From assembly GCA_009801085.1 (NCBI GenBank), contig VNWV01000005.1:3038001-3102000 (forward strand): DNA of 64,000 bases, given 5' to 3'. Below are positions 23,601 through 35,449 of the stretch, piece by piece. Numbering within the stretch: the first letter of the stretch is position 1; each line of letters begins with the position of its first letter. Origin of the DNA: Lasiodiplodia sp. COLG20. Taxonomy: Eukaryota > Ascomycota > Dothideomycetes > Botryosphaeriales > Botryosphaeriaceae. A program made the position numbers and the translations under genes. The notes beneath the pieces were generated by a model. It saw nothing but the letters and a program-made list of their open reading frames with translations, had not been told where the DNA came from and did no database searches.

Positions 23601-24700
23601 TCACAGTCGCACCGAACCAGTCTTTGCTCCCTTCCATGGCTGGGGCCTCCCATCCTCTTCTTCCTCCTCCTTCCCTTCCCCACACGGCAACCGGTTGTGT
23701 ACGTACCTCCTCTTGAGAGCACGAGCTCGGGGCTTGCTGCACGGCGTCTGCCACGCGGACCCCGCCACGAGGACTGATGCGAAACCGGGAAGAGAAGGAG
23801 AAGGTGGGGAGAGACAGCAGACGCCAACGCCCAACGTGAACGCCCAAGTCCCACGCTTCTCATGTCGTGCAGGGCGCGTGGGAGAAGGGCTGGAAAGAAA
23901 TACTGAGGGGAGGCTGATTGGGTAGGCTTCTACTTGTGATGAACGCCGCGTCTTTCCCCTACATACGCCTCCCCATCCTCCTTCTCGAGAGAAAGAGGGA
24001 AGATCTTGACGACGTGGCCGAATAGCTGTGGCTCGGACCGGGAGCATCCTCCTTTGACCGGTTGGTGTGTGTATGTGTGCTGAGATGCATATTCGCCTTT
24101 GTCCGACCGAAATCCATGTCAGTGAGGTTTGCCACATCACAGCACAGCCTTCCTTCCCCCCTCCTTCCAGGTTCCAGGGCGGGGTCTCTCATCATAGTGG
24201 GGTCGTCCCGGAGGAAAAGTCCAGGATCCCTCCGCTTCTCCGAGCTATGATCAGGCCCTCTCTTTCTCCTGGGGGGCGACTCACCGTAGATTATTCCCGA
24301 GATTCCTGCTGGAGAGGCAGTTGGTGTAATTGTTGCCGGCGGCGAGCTGCTCATTGCAAGCAAACACCATGCTCCCTCGAGGGTGTGTTCCAGCTGTGGT
24401 GCTCACATTCCACGGAAGCTATGTATGCATGGATCCACTTGCGCGTCTCACTCCCATCATTGTTTTGGGGTAATACTTGGGCAGCCAGCGGCCAACGCTT
24501 AATCTCGGGAACCCGATGGCCGCCGTCAGCTCAGGCATGATGGTCAGCGTGTGTCTATAAACGGCGCATCGCACTTACGCTATGACGGCCGGCTATCAAA
24601 AAAGCGTACACTTCTACATTATCCATGATGCACCACGCAAGTAAGCGGTCAGCGTCAATCTAACAAAATTCCCGCCAGAAAATGAACCTGACCGAGGCCG
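20653..24700. other. Intergenic after azf1: pyrimidine-rich, no gene recognised
   Basis: The first 1.4 kb after the stop is pyrimidine-rich and free of stops over long stretches (+ 20859-21615), translating to low-complexity Ser/Phe/Cys. It may be a long 3' UTR. From 22 to 24.7 kb no open frame has recognisable motifs; a run of CAC/ACC trinucleotides lies near 22020-22060. Confidence 0.4.
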
Positions 24701-27700
24701 GAAAACGGTAGCCAGCTCACCGCTATGCCCTCCAGAGCCTTGGTACAGAGACGTGTCTCCCCGTGTACTACGGCTCTCTATGAGCACTTCGGGACCAGGA
24801 AATTGGCCCGAATTTCGGCCCAGCCCGAGCTCCGAAGATCAAGAACCGGGCCCAGCAGTACGTATGCTCGCTGGCAGCAGTGGCAACAGCCCTGCCCATG
24901 GCTCAATGCGCTAGAAACGCCTGTCCGGCGCCTCACTCCCGACAAGGTGGTTCGATTCCACCATGCACGCGGGGCTGAGAGAGAAATCGAACGCGTTTCT
25001 GTGGACATGTGGCGACGAGGCAGCGCGGTACGCGCGCGTCGTTGGCACCTGGGATCTGCCTGCTTGATGACCAAGTGCCTGGTCCCTGTGTGGCATTGAA
25101 GCTCCCAGGGCACAGCAATGCCCGTACCCACTTTTTCGAGAATGCCACGATCCCGGCTTCTGGCGGCGGCTGTACTATGTACTTGTGTCTGCTGGCTTAA
25201 GGGGTGGTGTGGTACTCTCGTTCTGCAGGATACGTCGTCGTCTGCAAAGCTCGACCCAGTCTGAAACATCCGGATGCCTGGAAAGGACATGATGGGCTGC
25301 AGGCTGCGGCAAACAGGGCCGTCAGGCCACCAGAGCAGCATGCAGTGCGGTTGATGTGCGAGCTGCTGTGCACGCCGAACCGTGATGCATGACACCGAGA
25401 GCTTCGCGGGCACGGCAGCAGCAGCGATGCACGCGCAAGACGACAACCGGTCGTTAGGGCGCTGGATCCGGCCCGGCGGTTGCAGATGTCGCTTTCGTAT
25501 TGCACGGCAGCCAAAGGGGGACGGTGACACAGCACGCTTACCGCGCACCCCGCTCGGAGCGCCAAAGACCCAGCATCCAGGTTTGGGGATGGAGATAGCA
25601 GCCAATACCGGGCGTAAACGGGTAAATGGGACCTGGCCAAGTCCCCCACAGGCTGTTCAGGTGTCACCACAGGCTTTTCCCATGCAGCTCTCCAGCGCCA
25701 GCGGCATCACAAAAAGCGGGCAGAGCATGGTGCTGACTGTAGCGAAGGGGTCTGGCCGGTGGTGGGTCGTCGTCCTGCCTTGCTCGCTGCGTAGCGTCGC
25801 GACTAGCTCTTCCAACGCCCACTCTGTCGGATATGCCGTTGGCGCCGTCGGCTTCTTTTTCTGCGACTCGTGCTCACTGACGGGCAGCGAGAGAGGGCTG
25901 CCGCAGGCCGACGATAGCGCTCGTCCTGAGCCAGTCGTGTGCGCTGGCCGTGTCATGCGGAACCTCAGCACCGGGACTGCAGATTAAGTTTTCCTGGGCA
26001 GATCGTATAGCTTGGGCTTCCCTGTCGAATCTGGCGCAGTTGCACTGGCGCCGGGCCAATGGCGGGCCAGCGTGGCGCCAAGCGGTGAGTTCTTCATCCG
26101 CGTGTACAAGCTCTTTCCGGAGGACGGCCTTGGGGGTCAAAAGGCAGGCATCGCGCGAGCCCGAATTCTTTGTTCGTTTGTCGCATCTCAATCAAAGCCT
26201 CATGTGGATGTCGCTCCGACTGATGTCAGTCCCACGGAGCAACCTCCTGGACGAGTTAGTGACGGGCACATCGTGACTTCACAGCCCCGGCACAGCGGCT
26301 AACGGCATGCGGCGGACGGACGACAGGCCCGGCGGGAGGAACATCGAGAAGGCAACTAGTGGTACGGCATGAAAGGCAGGCCGCCAAGGTTGCCAGGTTG
26401 CTGCGAAGACGGTGCGTACGCGCATCATTTCTGGCGGAAATGGAGGAGGAAGGGTGCCGTAGCGGGCAAGCCTCACTGCGCGCCCTGCCACCGTCACTGG
26501 CAGCACCTAGCCTCGACGATCGCTGCGGAACATGGAGTCGCCTCATCTTTGAACTCTTGCTGCTCGCGGTGGCGGGGACGATCGCACGGCGGAAGGATAG
26601 TCCGTAGCACAGAGGTGGCGGCGGCGAGACGGAAGCGAGTGAGCAGACATGGGGGCGGGAGCTGTGGGAGAGCGGAGGGCGGAGGTTCGGGTTGCGCCCG
26701 GTGTGACAAGGCCGAGCCCGATCGCCGATACCGAGCTATTGTACCTAATATTGCGCACTGGGATCCTCCTGGCCATGACAGGTGTTGGTGAGCAGCGCGC
26801 GAAAGAGGACGAAGTGCGTGGGGATGCCCTGCATTTGCAGGACGCGACAGTTAAGAAGCAGCGGGGCAGAGGGCCCCACGGACAGCTGTTGCGCTCTCCA
26901 GATGCCAGGCAGCCGGACGCGCCCCTTATCTTATCTAGATCTGGCAAGTGCGTCGTCATCTCCCTGCCGGCGCCGAGTGCGCAGCGAGCTCTCCGCCAGA
27001 TCATTCGTTGAGCTCCATGTCCACCGCGCCAGCGAGCGCCGTTGTCGCAGACTAGAAAAGGAGAGCTCTTGGCTTACGGCGGAGACGGCTTGGACAGCTC
27101 ATCAATGCTTCATTTCTCTCCGACTTCGCCGTGGGCTGTTACGTCACGTGGAGCCAGCTGCACAGCTCAGGCCCAGCAGCTTATTTGGACGTGGGAAATC
27201 AGGCACCGGTGCAGGGCGGCAGCGGCGCGGCGGAGGCGCCCGCTTGGAGCCCCGCGACGGCGCTGACGACTCGCGGCGCAGGGTCTCTTTAACAGAATCA
27301 TGCGATTTGCACAAGAGAACCTGCCCATCCGCCGGTGGTCCTCAAGTCAGCCCATCCGAGAGCCCACGGAATTGATGGCTGCCGGTGCTGCGAGCCCGTG
27401 CTAGCGTAGCCCGTGTGTGTGCCTGAGCCAATCACACCGCCGGCCGCGCAGGGTCTCTTCGCAACAGCGGAAAAGCGCGCTGAGAAAAACGGCGGCCCTC
27501 CTGCAATGTTCAAATGGAGGAGTTGTGTTTAATTCCGCATCTCTAATCATCTCCACCGCCCGAGCCTTCCGGTCTCGCTTCTCCACCTACAAAACACAGC
27601 CTCCTGCCGCCCAGCCCCAACAAGCCTGTCCTTATCTGATCGCGCATTCGCCGTCCTGGCTCTCAAGGAACCGCCATCAAGCTCTGCGCCCTAAGCCCCT

Positions 27701-27787
27701 TTCACCGTTGCGCTGCGCCATTGCGAAGCCCAACCACCACCACTGCAACTCTCAAACACCGGCGCGACGTCGCCACCACTCTGAGCC
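24701..27787. other. GC-rich region upstream of ERG3, no gene recognised
   Basis: About 3 kb of GC-rich sequence whose open frames on both strands look compositional. Close to ERG3 (27.5-27.8 kb) the sequence becomes C-rich with CCACC tracts, as is usual for a fungal promoter and leader. Confidence 0.4.
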
Positions 27788-28965
27788 ATGGACGTCGTGC
27801 TCGAAGCTTTCGACACCTACCTGTTCGACTACATCTACGCCTTCGCCGCGCCCTCGCCCGCCGCGAACCTGGGAAAGGCCGCCGCCATCGCCAATGCCTC
27901 ATACGCCGCCATCCCCGAGATGCCCGCGCTCGCCAATGCGTGGAAATTCGAGCCTGCGAGCCAGTATCTCTCGTTTCCGCCCACTGAGTACGCGTGGATG
28001 AGCAGCTTGGCGCGCGACAACATGTACCGCCAGGCCATTTCGCTATTCCTCATCACCTGGTACGCGCCCTGCCCCAATTGAATGCGCCGAGTCGCAGCGC
28101 TGACAGAATCTATGCAGGATCTTCGGCCTGGTCGTCTACTTCTTGTGCGCGACCTTCTCCTACGTCTTCGTCTTCGATAAGGCCACTTTCGCCCACCCGA
28201 AATACCTCAAGAACCAGATCTCGCTCGAGATCGCCCAGACAATGCGCGCCATGCCCATCATGAGCATCTTCACCACTCCTTTCTTCGTCGCCGAGGTTCG
28301 TGGCTTCAGCAAGATGTACGATGCTACTTCGGATGGCCCTGGAACCTGGTACGACATCATCCAGTTCCCATTCTTCATCATCTTCACCGACTTCTGCATC
28401 TACTGGATCCACCGCTGGCTTCACCACCCCAAGGTCTACAAGCACCTCCACAAGCCGCACCACAAGTGGATCATGCCCTCTCCGTTCGCGAGCCACGCCT
28501 TCCACCCGCTCGACGGCTTCGCCCAGTCTCTGCCCTACCACGTTTTCCCCTTCATCTTCCCGCTCCAGAAGTTCGCCTACGTCGCGCTCTTCGCCTTCGT
28601 CAACATCTGGACCGTCATGATCCACGATGGTGAATACATTGCCGAGAGCCCCGTCATCAACGGCGCGGCTTGCCACACGATGCACCAGTAAGTTTACCCG
28701 CCCTCTTGCAACGAATCGACGTGCCTAACCGATTATCTACAGCCTGTACTTCAACTACAACTACGGCCAGTACACCACCCTCTGGGACCGTCTCGGCGGA
28801 TCGTATCGCAAGCCCAACGACGAGCTGTTCCGCAAAGAGCTCAAGATGGCACAGTCGGAGTGGGAGAAGCAGAGCAAGGAGATGGAGCGCATCGTCATGG
28901 AAGTCGAGGGCGAGGACGATCGCACTTACGACCCGGACCCGGCCGTCTCCAAGAAGCAGCAGTAA
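27788..28965 (+). CDS. ERG3: C-5 sterol desaturase
   Basis: The protein has 354 residues in three exons: 27788-28059, 28118-28687 and 28743-28965. Introns are 58 and 55 nt (GTACGC...GCTGAC...TATGCAG and GTAAGT...CCTAACC...CTACAG). It belongs to the fatty-acid-hydroxylase/sterol-desaturase superfamily. Histidine boxes HRWLHH, HKPHH and HTMHH are present, the last created across intron 2, and they should bind the di-iron centre. Hydrophobic segments ([36 protein letters not shown], the one around [13 protein letters not shown]) fit an ER membrane enzyme. It introduces the C5-C6 double bond into episterol-type intermediates in ergosterol synthesis. Length matches the family (about 350). The C terminus is charged and ends KKQQ, a lysine-based ER-retrieval-like tail. 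Identification is strong. Confidence 0.93.
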
Positions 28966-30830
28966 GCGGGCTCCGCCGCACCCGGCTCGAAACAGGCGTC
29001 TTAGCGAGCGCAAAGTCACAATGCGCCCTCGCCGCCGCCTGCTGAGCCGGGCACAACACCGCTTTCCCTTTCTACGTTTGCCACGCGCCCACCGCCCCAG
29101 ATTCTGCATCGACAATTATACCTTCTAATTTTTACGACTTTTCCATGGGGGGTTCACGACTTACGACATTTCTGCTGAGAATTTTGGTTTTGAGTCGGCT
29201 CTCAAACGCGCGCGGGCAGAGTCATGGGGAAAGCAATTTCGAGAGCTTTTCCGCCGAGTAGTCTGCTTGGCGGATGTGGCTCACGGAGAGGATCACATCA
29301 TTTCTGATGTGAGCTCCTCTCCCAATGTACCTTACCTTTCTGCTTTCTATCCGCAGCCATTGACTTGGTCCGGGGATAGGAGAGGAAGATGCATACAAAC
29401 GAATGGTGCTCACAAAGTATCATTCGTGAAGCCGAGTCCAGGCATGGACCGCGGCTTCTTATTTCCGGTTTGGCTAAACCATTAGGGAACAGGAGAAAAA
29501 GGGAAAAAGGTCAGCGATGGGGCAGAGAGCATAGTCTTGTGCTCCCCTCCATGTCAGCTGCTAATTGTCACATTAACAACACAATTGGAAAAAAACAGAA
29601 GCAAAAAATCAAAAAAACAACCGTCCACCTCCTTCCCCACAATCTTATCATGTTTTCTTATGAGAAGATGTGGTTTGGGTAGTCGATGCAAAAAGAGAAA
29701 AGAAAGTGGTGGTTCCATCTCTTTCCCTCTCGGTTCGTTTCTAATTCATGCCGCCACCATTTTTTTGTACTATTCCCCCCGGCGAACGGATGTATATAAT
29801 TATTACTAATTCCCCTTTTAATACCCTGGCGATCAATGCATGGAACGAGAAGACAATCGTTTGACACATCACTTCTATCTTGAGAATCATTGCGTGACTT
29901 CCTTTCGTTTATTTTCGTGGATGTGAAATTTTGTTGGACCTATACAAATGCCTCATAGCAACAGCGGTGTGCTGTTCGTCCCACCTACCCACCCACCCAC
30001 CCACACATCATCATCATCACAAATCCGTTTTTTTTGGCCCCCATTGCCCCCGGCGGGGCTCGACCACCACCAATGTTCCTTTCTTCCTTTTCCTTTTAAT
30101 TCCCCGCAACAGAGGAACCAAACAAAACCCTTCCGCCAAAGAAACTAGCCGACCGCCATACCGGAACCGTCTGGAACCCATCCATCTGCTCTTCTCGCGT
30201 ATCTTGTCTTTTGGTATATGGAGGAGAACAAAAAAAGAAAGCTTCAAGTCTTTCTGCCTCGAAGCCCTCCCACTGCCCAAATTTAATTCGCCAGCAGCTC
30301 ATCTTTCTCAAAGAGAAAGAAGTAAAAAAAAAAAAAAAAACAAAGAAATGGCCGGGGGTTGGTGGCCGTCAAAGAAAACGCCCATAAGCGCATGCTCTGC
30401 TACCTCCCCTCACCTTCCGCTTCCCCCCTACTCTTCCGAGCGGCGCGCGCGTAGTGAAAACGGATTCCAAAACAGAGGCAAATAATTGAGGTCTCATAAT
30501 CCCATTAAAAGCCCAAATTCCCCTAATGAAGTCCCAAAAACCCTTATTTTTCTCCTTGTCCTGGTGCGAAGGGAAAAAGAAAAAAAAAACGCTTTCTCCC
30601 ACGAGGTATCAAACCCTAGCAAAGAACACCACGCTGTGCTGTGCATCCGAGAAGCGGAAGATGATATAGAAGCGAGAAGATACATGGACAGCGTCATCTC
30701 CTTCCATGGCCCATCTGAAAGGGCAACGACCCTTGCGCTCGTATTGCCATATTCTTGAATGGTCAAAAGTTGAGCGTCTCGGGAGGGAGTCTAAGACAAT
30801 GTGTGTGCTGAAAACGGGGGAGGGCCGTGG
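28966..30830. other. Convergent intergenic region between ERG3 and the SUMO ligase
   Basis: This holds two facing 3' ends and nothing else recognisable. It contains A- and T-rich tracts (a 16-17 base poly-A about 30326) and a CCCA tandem tract at about 29980-30005. Short open frames on either strand carry no motifs. Confidence 0.5.
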
Positions 30831-32940
30831 TCAGCGGGTACGGTTGGAGTTGTACCATTGCTGACTCGTATCGTAGTAGTGGTTCTGGGGGGTGCTGTAG
30901 TTTCCGTTCACCGAATGCCTAGGCCTAGAAGCCATTGGAGGGCCTAGTGAACTCGGTGGACGATTAGCACTCTGTTCATGACGGTAATGTGAAGGGGTCA
31001 CCGGAGCCGGCGGGTGGGAAGGGTACGCATTATGACCCATGGAAGGCGGACGGAAACGGTCTGGAAGACTATTGGGCGTACTGTAGGCGCTGTTCGTTCT
31101 CTTCGCTGGACGAGGTGGTTCGTCATCATCGCTCAACGTCAAGTCAATGACCATCTCTTGCTTGCGCTTCCCACGGTTGCTGCCCGGGACGGCCGAAGCC
31201 GTCGACGGCTCGCGAGACGAAACTGGCGGTGTGTTGACATTGTGCAGCGGCGTCATAGACTCCTCCTTCTTCATGACTGGTGGAGCGATCTCCACGAGGT
31301 CATCATCGCTATCGTCCGCCTGAGCCTTGATTCCGTTAAGCTCGCTCTTGGGCGTCGCGTGCTCGGCTTTCATCTTATCCGCGGTACCTGGAGACCAGGT
31401 GCCGTCCGGATAGATCCTGGCTTGATCAGTTGACGACGATGTCTTGGCAAGGATATCTTGCATGTATCTGAGGCTGATCAGTGACGATCCAATCTCGTAT
31501 CGAATGGAGCCAAATACCTATCCACCGCGAGCGCCTCGTAGCTGATCGTCTTGCTGCAGATCGGGCAGATCCACGTAGGCGCTTGCTCCTGCAACTGCAG
31601 AAACGAGGTGGCATCGAAGCATTCATTGTGCGAACAAACAGTAGAGCGGCACGGCACCGATATACGGATACCGGCAACGGGATCTCTGAGTGAGACAACT
31701 TGAGACTCAATCACAATATCCGGATCCTGGGCACGTGCCCGCACTGCACATATACGTCAGGATAGGTTAGTTTGAAACTGGGGATGAAACGTACTTTCGT
31801 CCATGACCTTATCCTTGCTGAAAACACGGTTGATGCGTCCTGCGAGTTCGGCAACCGAGTGCTTCCGGACGAGGTAGACGACCATGTGAAACTTCTGTAC
31901 ACGGTCAATAATAACATAACGCCAGGGAGAGGGGGTGAATGGGAAAGCCTGTCTTGATGGCAATGCTTCGTGCCTGAGATAGATTTACCCTTTCACTACT
32001 TGCCTTCTGCGTCAACGCGTATGTGATCTGGACGTTGTTGTTGTAGCCCGGAAGCTTGCGTATGAAATCCGTAATGTCTGCTGGCCGTGTGGAGCCAGGC
32101 TTGTTCTTGAGACCCTTGAAGTTTGACCTGACCTCGTCGCCGTTGATCCTCACCTCCAGCTGGTGTGGGAAAGCAATATCCGCGGCGGCGTAGGGCGCGA
32201 GAACCGGATCGGCGGCGGAGAACAACATGGCGCGCATGGAGCTACTCGACTTCATCCTATCCACAACATCTGCCGGCAGCTGGACCGAGATTGTTGTGCT
32301 AGTCCGGTTATTGGGCAGGACTTCAGCCCCTAGATTAGTATCAGAGGGCGTTGAGCAAACATTGGAAGCATGCAACCTCACCTTGGAGCTCAACTGTCGG
32401 AGCCAAGGCCTCCTCTACATCGTAGAATGGGCTCTGTTTGAACGAGAAGCGGGCTGTGTACTGCTCAGTATGCTCCACGGGTGAATTGTCCTAGTGTACG
32501 TACGCTGGTAGCGAGGACGCGACGGAAGGTTCATGGCTGGTGCCGGGCGATAATTGTTCTGCATGGTTGCCGGGTTGATGGGTGATACGGAGTCGGGGTA
32601 GTCGGGCAGCTGGGGTGGATGAGGCGTGGCGGGGGGTGTTGCGCCGTGGTTGGCGATGCGATAGCGAAGTCGAGCGACACCGTTCGCGTCGCCACGGTGG
32701 ACGAGAGTATTCAGGTCTGCATAGCAGGTAAACGAGTCAGCGCGATTCGCATGTGCAAAGGCTCGGCTGTGGTGGAGGCAAGATCTCACGCTGAATGATG
32801 CGTTCCTGTAACACGGCCTTGACGCCGGAGACGGGCAGCTCTTCTGACCTGCATATTTCCTTCAAGTCATTGTTTATCAGGTTCTTGAGGCGTGGGTGGA
32901 GGGAGTTGGCTTGCAACTGGAGCGACTGTCCAGAGGCCAT
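30831..32940 (-). CDS. Siz/PIAS-type SUMO E3 ligase
   Basis: The protein has 574 residues in seven exons: 32940-32790, 32716-32504, 32453-32382, 32329-32004, 31894-31795, 31743-31518 and 31467-30831. Domains in order: SAP-like DNA-binding helix pair in exon 1 (LKNLINNDLKEICRSEELPV, residues about 18-37); PINIT domain (about 122-290), with FKQSPFYDVEEAL, DIAFPHQLEVRING and GLKNKPGSTRPADITDFIRK; SP-RING (about 290-363), with zinc ligands in PCRSTVCSHNECFD and WICPIC; then a long disordered tail with the SUMO-interacting motif VIDLTLSDDDE (about 468). Such proteins attach SUMO to nuclear substrates together with Ubc9. The intron after exon 4 appears to use a GCAAGT donor (32003), which keeps the conserved YALTQKKF junction; the alternative GT donor at 31988 would insert five residues. 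The gene is divergent from the DUF2423 gene, 605 bp apart. Confidence 0.9.
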
Positions 32941-33545
32941 GGCGGCGCAGCGCGGCGCGGGCAAGGTACGAGGGTGGAGGGGAAGCGAGAAGGCGAAGTA
33001 CAGTCGAGGCTACGGACCGAGACGCGGTCGTGGTGCGGAGGCAGCACAGGCGAAGGGTCTGGGGTTGCGCGGGCGCGGAAGGAAGAGGAGAGGTCGGGGC
33101 ATGCTGAGGCGCGCGAGCTGGTGTTGAAGGGCAGACGTCGTAGTTGCCCGTTCGGTTCACTGGTTCACGTCCGGCCGCCTTCCGCGTCTGGTCGCGCCTT
33201 TCACGGCCTCGCGGCTCTGCAGCAGAAATCTACACTATTTTCCGACTCTATCGCGCACTGCGCTCTCAGCCTACGCGCCGTCGAACGCGCAGCTTGTTTC
33301 GCGGCACGGGTACTTGCGGCCGGCGGCTCGGAGGCCAACGCGGGCACCGCAAGCCAGGGCGCCAAGCCTGATGTAAAATCTGGCCGCGCCGCCCTCACCG
33401 CCCTGCGTAGCCTACCGGAATCACTCCGCCTGCCGCCACCAAAAATTCCCAGCACAGACGAGCTTCAAGCCCTCAACTCTACACCTCCGCACTCGCACAA
33501 TTTCTCACCCACCCTCCTACTTTCGCACGACACACACTATCCACA
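32941..33545. promoter_or_regulatory. Divergent promoter region, SUMO ligase and DUF2423 genes
   Basis: This 605-bp GC-rich spacer lies between two ATGs pointing outwards. No TATA box is obvious. C-rich tracts lie just upstream of 33546. Frames through it on both strands look compositional. Confidence 0.5.
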
Positions 33546-34181
33546 ATGGCGAAGAGCGCGCGCTCCAGCGTTCGCAAGACGAACAACCAGAACCTCAAGG
33601 CCAAAGTCTTCGGCCCCGTCGAGACCGCCCGCGCCGAGCGCCTGTCGCAAAAGCTGCTCGAGCTCGCTCAGCAGCCCCAACCCCCGAAGAATGAGATGGA
33701 GGTCGAGAAGGACGGTGAGCGCACTCGAAGCCTCCGCCATCTTCCGCAGCTCCCCACTAACACTCCCACAGAGCCCGAGAACAACGCCGCGCAAGAGAAG
33801 GCTCCGGCCGCTCAGGCAGAAGGTTCGTCGAAGTGCTTCACTTGGCCCATTCCGCCCTCGCTCCTAGCCAGCACCAACCCCACCAAGCAGCACATGGCTG
33901 AGGAGGAGGTCTTCTACCACTTCTTGGGTCTCTCGGAGGATATCACGGGCTTCACCACGGAAGGCGATCTGGGTTTGCACTTTTGACAGCCTTGAACATC
34001 GCTGCTAACGCACTTGATTTGTGCAGCTATGGACGTCGACGGCGCGAAACCTTCCATGTCTAGCCTGAAGAAGAAGACCGGTCGGGTCCAGAAGAAGAGG
34101 CGCGGCAAGGCCACCTCCACCATTACGTTCAACAATCTGCGCAAAGGGAAGGCCGCGGGGAAGAAGGGTGGAAAGCGGTAA
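33546..34181 (+). CDS. DUF2423 (LLP/YBL028C-like) nucleolar-type small basic protein
   Basis: The N terminus MAKSARSSVRKTNNQNLKAK then VFGPVETARAERLSQKLLEL is the hallmark of the DUF2423 family. The C terminus is strongly basic (KKKTGRVQKKRRGKATST...GKKGGKR). Exon 1 is 33546-33714; intron 1 is 33715-33771 (57 nt). Exon 2 begins at 33772 and has two possible ends, both phase 1: 33822 (GTTCGT donor, 124-residue protein, 204-nt intron) or 33972 (GTTTGC donor, 54-nt intron with a TGCTAAC branch, 174 residues). Exon 3 is 34027-34181. The extra 50 residues in the longer form are acidic and aromatic, unlike the rest. The family's usual length favours the short form; intron length favours the long one. 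Family members are nucleolar and linked to large-subunit ribosome assembly in yeast; that role here is inferred. Confidence 0.82.
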
Positions 34182-34569
34182 TGTTTTTTTGCAAGGATTG
34201 TGGCACACGATACCCCATCGACGGACACAGCATTTTCAACGGAGTTTGCTACGGGCCTACGGCGTTCAGGTTTCTGGTAATTTCTCGCATGCTCCATGCA
34301 CTACGGAGCTGGACCAGGGTCGAAATAGAAATATCTTGTCTTTCCAACAGTCTCGTATGCGTCGTAACTTATCTTCCGTGTCTTCCATGTTACTTTGACT
34401 TTCTTCCTCTTGGCCACCGCCACCGTACACCTGGCCACTTGCTATTTGCAGCCTTTCGACTTCGTTTGCTGTCTTATGCCAGGCTATTCATACAAACAGC
34501 TGCTACATTTAAATTCCACCACAGTCTCACCTATGTGATCCGTAAGGCACCATGCCCCATTCCACCACC
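34182..34569. other. Intergenic between the DUF2423 gene and the acidic-protein gene
   Basis: About 390 bases holding the 3' end of one gene and the upstream region of the next. A frame runs through from 34181 but has no motif. Confidence 0.45.
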
Positions 34570-35127
34570 ATGGGAGACTATCCAGAACGACCCACGAACG
34601 AAAATCCAACACCCCGGCCTAATGGCATTCACATGTATCGCCGCTACTACCAGGACCCAGCTGCCGCCCCGCCAACCGCCCCCCTTCCGACCAGGCCGAC
34701 CACTACTGCGGGCGGGAGAATCTCAAGAATCATTGTATGTCCACAGCTCTGCTACCAAAATCACGTCTCCATAGCCCTTCTCTCACGAGCCTTTTTTTTT
34801 TTTGTTTTTCTTTGTTTACAAACAAATCTCCAAACCCAAGTCATGGGCAGTTGAAACTATCGTTCCAGCGCGTATGTCAAAATTTTAATTCGACATTGTC
34901 GTCTAGACGACAGCTTCAACTGCCCATGCACTGCATCCGAAATTCTCCAAGCCCTCCGTACTCACAGACCCTAACCACCAGGAAATAATCGACGTCACCG
35001 ACCTCCCCAACGGCGTCCACCACGAGCAGCCGCCGCTTATCGCGCCTGCCCAGCCTTCGCGTGACAACAGCAGCATCAACGGCAGCGCAAGAACAAACGG
35101 CAGCACGCTTACGAGTGCACCCACATA

Positions 35128-35158
<31 letters not shown>

Positions 35159-35449
35159 GACGGCAGCCTCAGCGGTTCCGTGCGTCCCGCGACATCGTCA
35201 CCAGCTTTCGTCGTCGTCGAAGAGAGAGTGCACAGGATAGCAACAGCAGAGGCGACGAGTGGCAACGACCAGCCAAACGATTATGGTACTGCGGTGCGGA
35301 CGCCTTCCATCGCGCACGATTCGAGATTTTCCCGAGACGACGAGGGAGAAGAAGAGGAGGAGGAGGAGGAAGGGGGAAGGGGAGGAGAAGAGGAGGCGTT
35401 GCGTGCAAGGAGGCGCGGGGGAGAGCGGGGAGAGCTAGAGGATGTCTGA
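34570..35449 (+). CDS. Unknown acidic, low-complexity protein with element copy B in its intron
   Basis: The ATG sits in a good context (CCACCATGG). Exon 1 is 34570-34734 (55 codons: MGDYPERPTNENPTPRPNGI...). Exon 2 is 34982-35449. The 247-nt intron has a GTATGT donor, a CCCTAACC branch and a CCACCAG acceptor. It is much longer than its neighbours and contains the 83-bp palindromic element copy B. The 210-residue product has a Pro/Thr-rich N terminus, then EIIDVTDLP (a hydrophobic-acidic stretch resembling a SUMO-interacting motif), a run of nine Asp, and a C terminus of Glu and Arg runs. No domain recognised; probably disordered and nuclear, but function is unknown. The gene call rests on the clean splice and frame agreement. 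Confidence 0.5.
34844..34926. mobile_element. 83-bp palindromic MITE-like element, copy B (intronic)
   Basis: Termini are TGGGCAG (34844-34850) and CTGCCCA (34920-34926). Arms carry TTGAAACTATCG on the left and the complement of TTGAAGCTGTCGTC on the right; the centre is AT-rich around AATTTTAATTCGACA. The length is identical to copies A, C and D. It lies wholly inside the predicted intron 34735-34981. Confidence 0.7.

Noticed and set aside
24889..24972. tRNA-like A box (TGGCTCAATGCG) and perfect B box (GGTTCGATTCC)
   Set aside because: The T arm GGTGG/CCACC folds, but no D stem or matching acceptor stem can be formed and no T-run follows; at best a tRNA relic.
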